A stretch of 64,000 nt of DNA from Ahaetulla prasina. Taxonomy: Eukaryota > Chordata > Lepidosauria > Squamata > Colubridae. A program made the position numbers and the translations under genes. This document shows positions 58,736-64,000 of the stretch, one piece after another (position 1 is the first letter of the stretch; each line of letters opens with the position of its first letter). The notes below the pieces were generated by a model. The model did not search any database. It saw only the letters and a program-made list of their open reading frames with translations, and was not told the DNA's origin. The stretch lies in the NCBI RefSeq assembly GCF_028640845.1, contig NC_080541.1, positions 173,509,002-173,573,001 of the forward strand. The letters run 5' to 3'.

Positions 58736-60435
58736 ATATTGGCTTTTTAAAAAAATATCCAATCATGATTTTTTTAATTTTAGAACTCTCATGAGATCAC
58801 ACTGTCTCATGATGTCTCCTGAGTGATTTTTAATGTCGCATAGACATTTTGGGGACAGTTCATCTTTTTATTTTGAGGAGGGCTGCACAACTTGGAAAAC
58901 CTGACCAACCTTTGCTGTGTTCTCAAAATATGGGCAAATGGGAACAGAATTATAATTTGTATGCATGCTATCATTGAACAACAAGATCACATATTATTCT
59001 GTGCGTGTCCTTTCTCAGCTTTTGAAGCACTTTTGGCATACTCCATCTGTTATTCAGCATCAACAGGTAATGTTTAAATCTTACAAAAGTGCTAACAAAA
59101 ATCCGTTGCAAAACAGGAAGAAAATACCTGCTAGTCTTTTACTAGGTTACCCATTGTATACATAATAAATAAACATTGTACGACTTTTCCTTTCTAAACA
59201 GTTAATTAAAGCCCAGCATGGATTTTCCCTAATGCTCAGGGAAGGTCTCTGTGTTCCAAGGTGCCCATCTGCTTCCCCAAAGAATCCACATGGAAACAGA
59301 GGAGAGTCTAGAGAGATAAATAAAGAGATACATCCTGATTCAAAAGTAGCTTAAGGGGATGGAATAATCAGTGGGAGAAAATCCTGAGCAAAACGTCTGC
59401 AATGCTTATGCTAAAGGATCCCAGCAACGCATGAGCTGTGTTTTTAAAAAAATCTCTCATGGTTGCAGAAGGTGATCAGGGTTAGGTCAAAGGCCAAGAG
59501 AAGGGTCAGCTTCTTTTGAAAGTGAAAATTGCTCATAAGGTGCTTAACACCAGCTTTAGGAATATTAAAGAACAATCTGGGTTTTGTCAATTAATAAACT
59601 GTAGCAAACACTGTATCTCTTTAATAATCCTATGAATCTAGCCATTTCAGGTCTACACATTTGAAGTAATTGTTATAATGGGGGGGGGGGGGAAATAGAT
59701 CTGATCCAGCAGCTTCCACTTACTGATGTAAACATGAACTCGGGACTCTTGAGATAGCCTAGCAATTGCCAATTGAAATTTTTAAACCTTATCCTGACCT
59801 TCTATATTTCAAATAAATTAAGAATCAAGGGTTTTGCCAGAGTAGAATTTCACAGCACATATTTTAAGACATGGAAAGCATTATGAAGGCCTCTGTAGAC
59901 CTCTTTTAAAGAGAGCAAAACTATGGACTCCTGAACGATAAGATTAGTGAATTAAGTGATTCAATCAAATAGCACATGTAGGGGGAGAAAACAGATTTGC
60001 TGTGCCATCAATTATGCAGGTAATAAGAATGACATCTTCTGCAAACTGTTTTTTGCTTTTTTTCTGACAAATGGCAAAAAAAGAGAGAGAATGAAATCAA
60101 TCAAAGTAACTTAAACAAAACAGTGTATTCCTCAGTACAAATCTGACATACCTCATACCTTGACTTTTGATAGTTAAGGATTTTTTTTCCTCCTTAAAGA
60201 TATTCAAGTTCCTCTGACTTGCTTTCTCTTTGGTAACAATTGGCCTTGCAAATGTCTTTCCTTACAAATGACAAGGTCCTATCAGTCCTGACCATTTTAA
60301 ATCAAATTCTTACTTGTTGTTGCTATTATTACGGTTAATCTTCAATTCAATTCACAGTCTGGGACTGATAAAAACTTAACAGTTCAAGTCCTAAGCAAGG
60401 ATCTAAGAGCTGTTAAGTAGCGCCTGATTGTCGTT

Positions 60436-60436
<1 letters not shown>

Positions 60437-60479
<43 letters not shown>

Positions 60480-60480
60480 T
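60437..60480. repeat. (AGT)n triplet array
   Basis: About 14 perfect gta/agt units. A non-LTR C-terminal fragment follows about 130 bp later. Confidence 0.9.
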
Positions 60481-60589
60481 ATTTACTTTATTTATTGAAC
60501 ATGAAACTCAGTCAACTGAACATTCAAAAATGCATTACACATACTATTGACTGGTGCTAATGATTGATACGGGTTGCTGCCAGCATCCT

Positions 60590-60745
60590 AGGTATCAACC
60601 AAGTACCTTCTTAAGATGTACGATGTTCCAAGTAGCACAGTTTTTTGCAGTTCTGCTGGTGTTATTTCAGGAAGCTGCAATTTATTGATGAATTTTGTAA
60701 AATTCTTGGACATGGTACCAAGTGCCTCGATGACAATGGGTATCA
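60590..60745 (-). mobile_element. Dong/R4-type LINE C-terminal fragment (tentative)
   Basis: The minus strand reads VIPIVIEALGTMSKNFTKFI then LQKTVLLGTSYILRRYL, an uninterrupted frame of about 50 codons. It matches the VVPVVIGALGT ... LQKTALLGTARILRK pattern I know from the extreme C-terminus of such LINEs. It probably belongs to the same family as the 49.8-50.9 kb copies. Confidence 0.55.
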
Positions 60746-60749
60746 CTGT

Positions 60750-61910
60750 TGTTGTTATTGTTGTTGTTGTTGTTATGTTTTTCTGTTTCCTTATTTCTGT
60801 TTCCTTATCGTCTGACTGAGTTTTCGTTCAGTGGTACAGAAAGCCATTTGAATTAAATCAGCAAAGTAGCACAGGTTCATTCCTTATCCTTAAGTTACAC
60901 GTCAATATTATTTTAAGACTGTTTCTTGGCCAAATTGGACTCCTTTTAATAACCCTATTGGAAACACTCATCTCTGAGCTTCTCCCTGCAAGTGAAAACC
61001 TGCACATATACCTTCCAGTTGCCAATCAATGGACAATCTTTCTAAGCCTTGGAATTGTTTTGTTAGATTAAGTTCTCCTAATGAATTCCTCACTGAGCCA
61101 GCGAACAGAAATGAAACCCTTGTTAGCTCATTATCCTCCTAATTAACCCATTCAAAACAAGCTCCATCATCACAGGGTGGTAGCAGACATATTTGGGTTT
61201 CACACTGAGGTATATCAATGCACTCCCAAGAGTCTTTTGTATCGGAAACAGAGATTTATTTGCAATGGCTGGGGAAGGCAGCTTGCCAGATGAAGGCCTG
61301 ACTATTTTGTTACCCTCAGGCTACAATTTTGCCAAGGACAGGCCATGTGGATGGAGCACCCCACACCGTTTCTGAGAAGACAAATATCCTGTCTTGTTCC
61401 ATGATGATCAGCCAGTTTGTTAAGCCAATAACAGATATTTTACCCTTTATGTAGAGACAGATAACCCATATATACACACGATACCTCTGTATAACCATTA
61501 TAAGCTGGTCTGGAGAGATTTCAAGAAGGGGCAGGGAATCATCTTGCCTTTGAGCCTTAAGTCCAGAGAAGTCCGTTCCATGCCTGTTCAAAGTACCATA
61601 GTTTCTTTTAAGAGACAGTTAATATAGCGCAATGAGAGGGGGAAATATTTCCCTTTTAGCTGCTGAGATCCTTCTCACAGCGCCAGGTAATTTCCCCCCC
61701 CCCCATTGATTCACTGTATTCTTAGAACTTATGTATGATTGGAGGGTTCAGTCTGGATCCTGAGTGGTTTTGGAAGATTTCAGTTTGTTTTGAACTGAGC
61801 ATTTGTCTAAATGCTTGGGTGCTACTGATCCTATCAATGTACGCTTTCCAAAAGCCGGTAATATCGCTTGCTTTGTCTTTGGCCTTCGCCTGAGTGTGTT
61901 TTAATTATAA
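60750..61910. other. No recognised gene
   Basis: Frames such as 61193-61375 show no motif I know. A C11 run lies at about 61695. Confidence 0.4.
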
Positions 61911-61914
61911 TTAT

Positions 61915-61923
61915 GTATATATA

Positions 61924-61958
<35 letters not shown>
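61915..61958. repeat. (TA)n/(TG)n dinucleotide run
   Basis: Alternating tatata and tgtgtg blocks end in about eleven TA units. Confidence 0.9.
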
Positions 61959-62001
61959 GGTTTTTGAAGACTTTTATCAGTCTTATAAATAATATAAAGA
62001 T

Positions 62002-62420
62002 AAATTTTATTTTGAAAGCTTTTGTGTTTAAAAGGCGACTTGAAGATTTACAATATTGCTTGCTTATTGATTTATCATATTTATATAACCATCCATCTCA
62101 CAGAAAAATAGCCTTAGATGTCACACAATTAAACAATTGTAATATTATAATATTAAAACAAGTTCAACTAAAAAGACAATATTAACAGAATAAAAGAGTT
62201 GGGAAATTTTATTTTCAAAATTTTATTTTGAAAGCTTTTGTGTTTAAAAGGAGACTTGAAGATTTACAATATTGCTTGCTTATTGATTTATCATATTTAT
62301 ATAACCATCCATCTCACAGAAAAATAGCCTTAGATGTCACACAATTAAACAATTGTAATATTATAATATTAAAACAAGTTCAACTAAAAAGACAGTATTA
62401 ACAGAATAAAAGAGTTGGAA
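62002..62420. repeat. 216-bp tandem duplication (62002-62217 and 62218-about 62418)
   Basis: Both units begin aaattttattttgaaagctt and end aacagaataaaagagttgg. Only a few bases differ (gcgac versus gagac, acaat versus acagt). The right end of each unit contains the terminal bases of the CR1 that follows, so the CR1 was already present when the duplication formed. Confidence 0.92.
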
Positions 62421-62650
62421 GGGACCTTGGATGTCTTCTAGCCGATCCCCTGCTCAAGCAGGAAACCCTACAATATTTCAGAGAAATGGCTATCCAATCT
62501 CTTCTTTAAAAACCATTCCACTGATTAATTGTTCTAAACATCAAGAATTTTCTTCTTAGTTCTAAGTTGGTCCTCTCCTTGATTAGTTTCCATCTATTGT
62601 TGCTTTTTCTGCCTTCAGGTGCTTTGGATAATAGGTTGACTCTCTCTTAT
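62403..62650 (-). mobile_element. CR1 LINE 3' end
   Basis: On the minus strand it runs from agtcaacctattatccaaag through ggagaggaccaacttagaac to the 3' end ggtcccttccaactctttta. It matches the 3' region at 38640-38890. Confidence 0.8.
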
Positions 62651-62699
62651 TATTAATAACAAAATAGCCAAGAAAAAAAATATGTTAAATGCAGGCACC

Positions 62700-63065
62700 T
62701 CATTAGAACACCATGTCCTTGAGACCCCCCAAGGCTGCTGTTACAACCATGTTTTGAGGGACTTCCAGAAGGGTATCTCAACTTGGGAGTGGGGGAAAAC
62801 AATGTTCCACTGGGCAGGGGCCACTGCAGAAGAAGCTCTTGGTCCCCTCACATGAAACTCTTTTGCAGAAGGGACCCACAACATACCCACAACATACTCT
62901 CCTAGACCTGATAAGATGGACAGATATATGGTGAAGGCAGTTCGTCAGAAAGCCCAGCCCAATGCCATGAGGGCTTTAAAGGTCAACAATAGCATCTTAA
63001 ATTGGACTCGGACACAAATTGGTCACAACACAGCTCGGAGAGCAGAGGCATATGTCTCATTCTAG
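62700..63065 (-). mobile_element. Diverged L2 LINE C-terminal fragment
   Basis: The stretch gagggctttaaaggtcaaca and cttaaattggactcgg corresponds to the gcgttttaaaggtgataac / ccttgaagtgaacccggaag part of the L2 at 33010-33060. Upstream, the ttccactgggcaggggccac and gaagaagctcttggtcccct boxes also fit L2. No frame is intact. Confidence 0.5.
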
Positions 63066-63069
63066 GGGC

Positions 63070-64000
63070 GCATATAACTTCCCATGCTGCTGCTGTTCGC
63101 AACAACTGAAGCTTTCTATTGCTATATTGCAAATAAATTCTCTTTTTGCCACATTAGGGTTGAAAGTAAGACCTCTCTGTCATGTCAGGAGGGAGCTTCG
63201 AATCCGTCTTTTGGCCTACATATACTTGTAGGGTTTTAATATATATGCTTCTGGGAATGGTGCTTAAATTGCCCAGGGTAGCATATAGTTGGATACGTAG
63301 TAATCTCATAAGGAGAGAAGCTACTTGGCTTTTGCCTGGATGATGCTACTTGGGACCGAAAAAGTCTTGAGCATAGGATCAACTGCAAAGCAAGCCTAGC
63401 TCTTCTTGGTTCCACTCCCTTCTTTCTAGAAAGATTCTTGAAATTGTATGAAAAAATATAAATTGCTGGTTTTTTTTAATTGTTAAACAAGGCTGTTGCT
63501 TTCAAAATCCCAGTAAAAAGGGCAAAAGTTTAAAAAAAAAACAAATTGGTAAGTGTTTTTTACAGTTTCCCTTTGAAAATTCATTTTGTCTGCATTATAT
63601 TTCAAGGAAACCCAGAGATAGTGTATATTCTGGAATGCATATTCTGGATTTCTAGGCTTGCTATAATGGTTCACAGGACCATTTCATGCCAGTGTCCTTT
63701 AAATCTGGCAAGAGGGAGCGAGAGTTGTATTTTCTTGTTTTGCAGGTGATAATTAGTCCTTCCAGCATTACTGTGTTTAGGCAGTAATCTTCTTAGGCAG
63801 GATACAAATTGCTTTTCCTGCTTTTTCCACTTCTTCCTTCCTTTCTTCTCACGACATTGTTTTGAAATCTTATTCACAAAGACCTGTTCATCTCTTTTAT
63901 TTTCTACTGTTACTGGACTGAATTGTCTATTTTCAGAAGGCCCCTACAAATCTTGCCAATATTAGTAACCTAACCCTAGATCTTATTGGTTTGGATAAGC
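63070..64000. other. No recognised feature
   Basis: Unique-looking sequence to the window end, with no supported gene or named repeat. Confidence 0.4.

Larger units (their letters stand above)
57719..59712. repeat. 2.0-kb tandem duplication, unit 2
   Basis: Nearly identical to unit 1. Differences include a 17-bp segment of the hAT-like element present only in unit 1 (around atagtttcatatg), a longer G run before the right edge (59680-59692), and a few substitutions. The right edge at 59713 repeats the cttc found at the left edge. Confidence 0.95.

Overview
The window looks like intergenic or intronic DNA from a squamate reptile, most likely an advanced (colubroid-type) snake. The evidence is the repeat content. 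There are several CR1-type LINEs whose 3' ends run into ATTCT/AATAG pentamer arrays. There are also L2 and BovB LINEs, tRNA-derived squamate SINEs, a Penelope-like element with hammerhead-like ends, a 5'-truncated L1, a solo LTR, and many short palindromic hAT and TA-flanked (mariner-like) elements. I found no confident host protein-coding gene, rRNA or tRNA. Almost every protein-like reading frame is a decayed fragment of a retroelement reverse transcriptase or its C-terminal domain.

Layout. 0.1-1.35 kb: an old minus-strand CR1. 1.7-2.0 kb: a hAT-like element holding a smaller 74-bp hAT palindrome. 2.1-2.3, 9.8-11.1, 40.75-41.36 and 48.8-49.2 kb: four copies of one CR1/L2-clade LINE family with an AAAT-type tail. 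4.0, 8.8-9.5, 13.8-14.2, 20.2-20.7 and 53.7 kb: LINE 3' ends that seed ATTCT pentamers. 13.35-14.74 kb: a tandem duplication in which only one unit has a LINE insertion, so the other keeps the empty site. 14.8-15.4 kb: a solo LTR with a perfect 5-bp target duplication. 19.2-19.7 and 29.4-30.4 kb: Penelope-like ends, the second split by an L2 insertion. 32.5-34.1 kb: the longest coding fragment, an L2 reverse transcriptase broken at the catalytic YADD box. 49.8-50.9 and 60.6 kb: C-terminal fragments that look like Dong/R4-type LINEs (tentative). 51.8 kb: a 5S-rRNA-like remnant. 54.9-55.4 kb: an L1 3' end with a perfect 19-bp target duplication. 55.7-59.7 kb: a recent 2.0-kb tandem duplication. 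62.0-62.4 kb: a 216-bp tandem duplication.

Between these lie long AT-rich stretches (2.65-4.0, 7.1-8.8, 11.8-13.3, 15.4-16.5, 24-28.8, 35.6-38.4, 42.1-44.8, 51.9-53.7 kb) where I recognise nothing. Some could hold conserved non-coding elements, but that needs alignment. There is no operon-like organisation. The elements relate to one another through nested insertion order, which gives a relative history: LINE or SINE inside LINE, LINE inside one duplicate, palindromic element inside an older element, and L2 inside Penelope and inside CR1.
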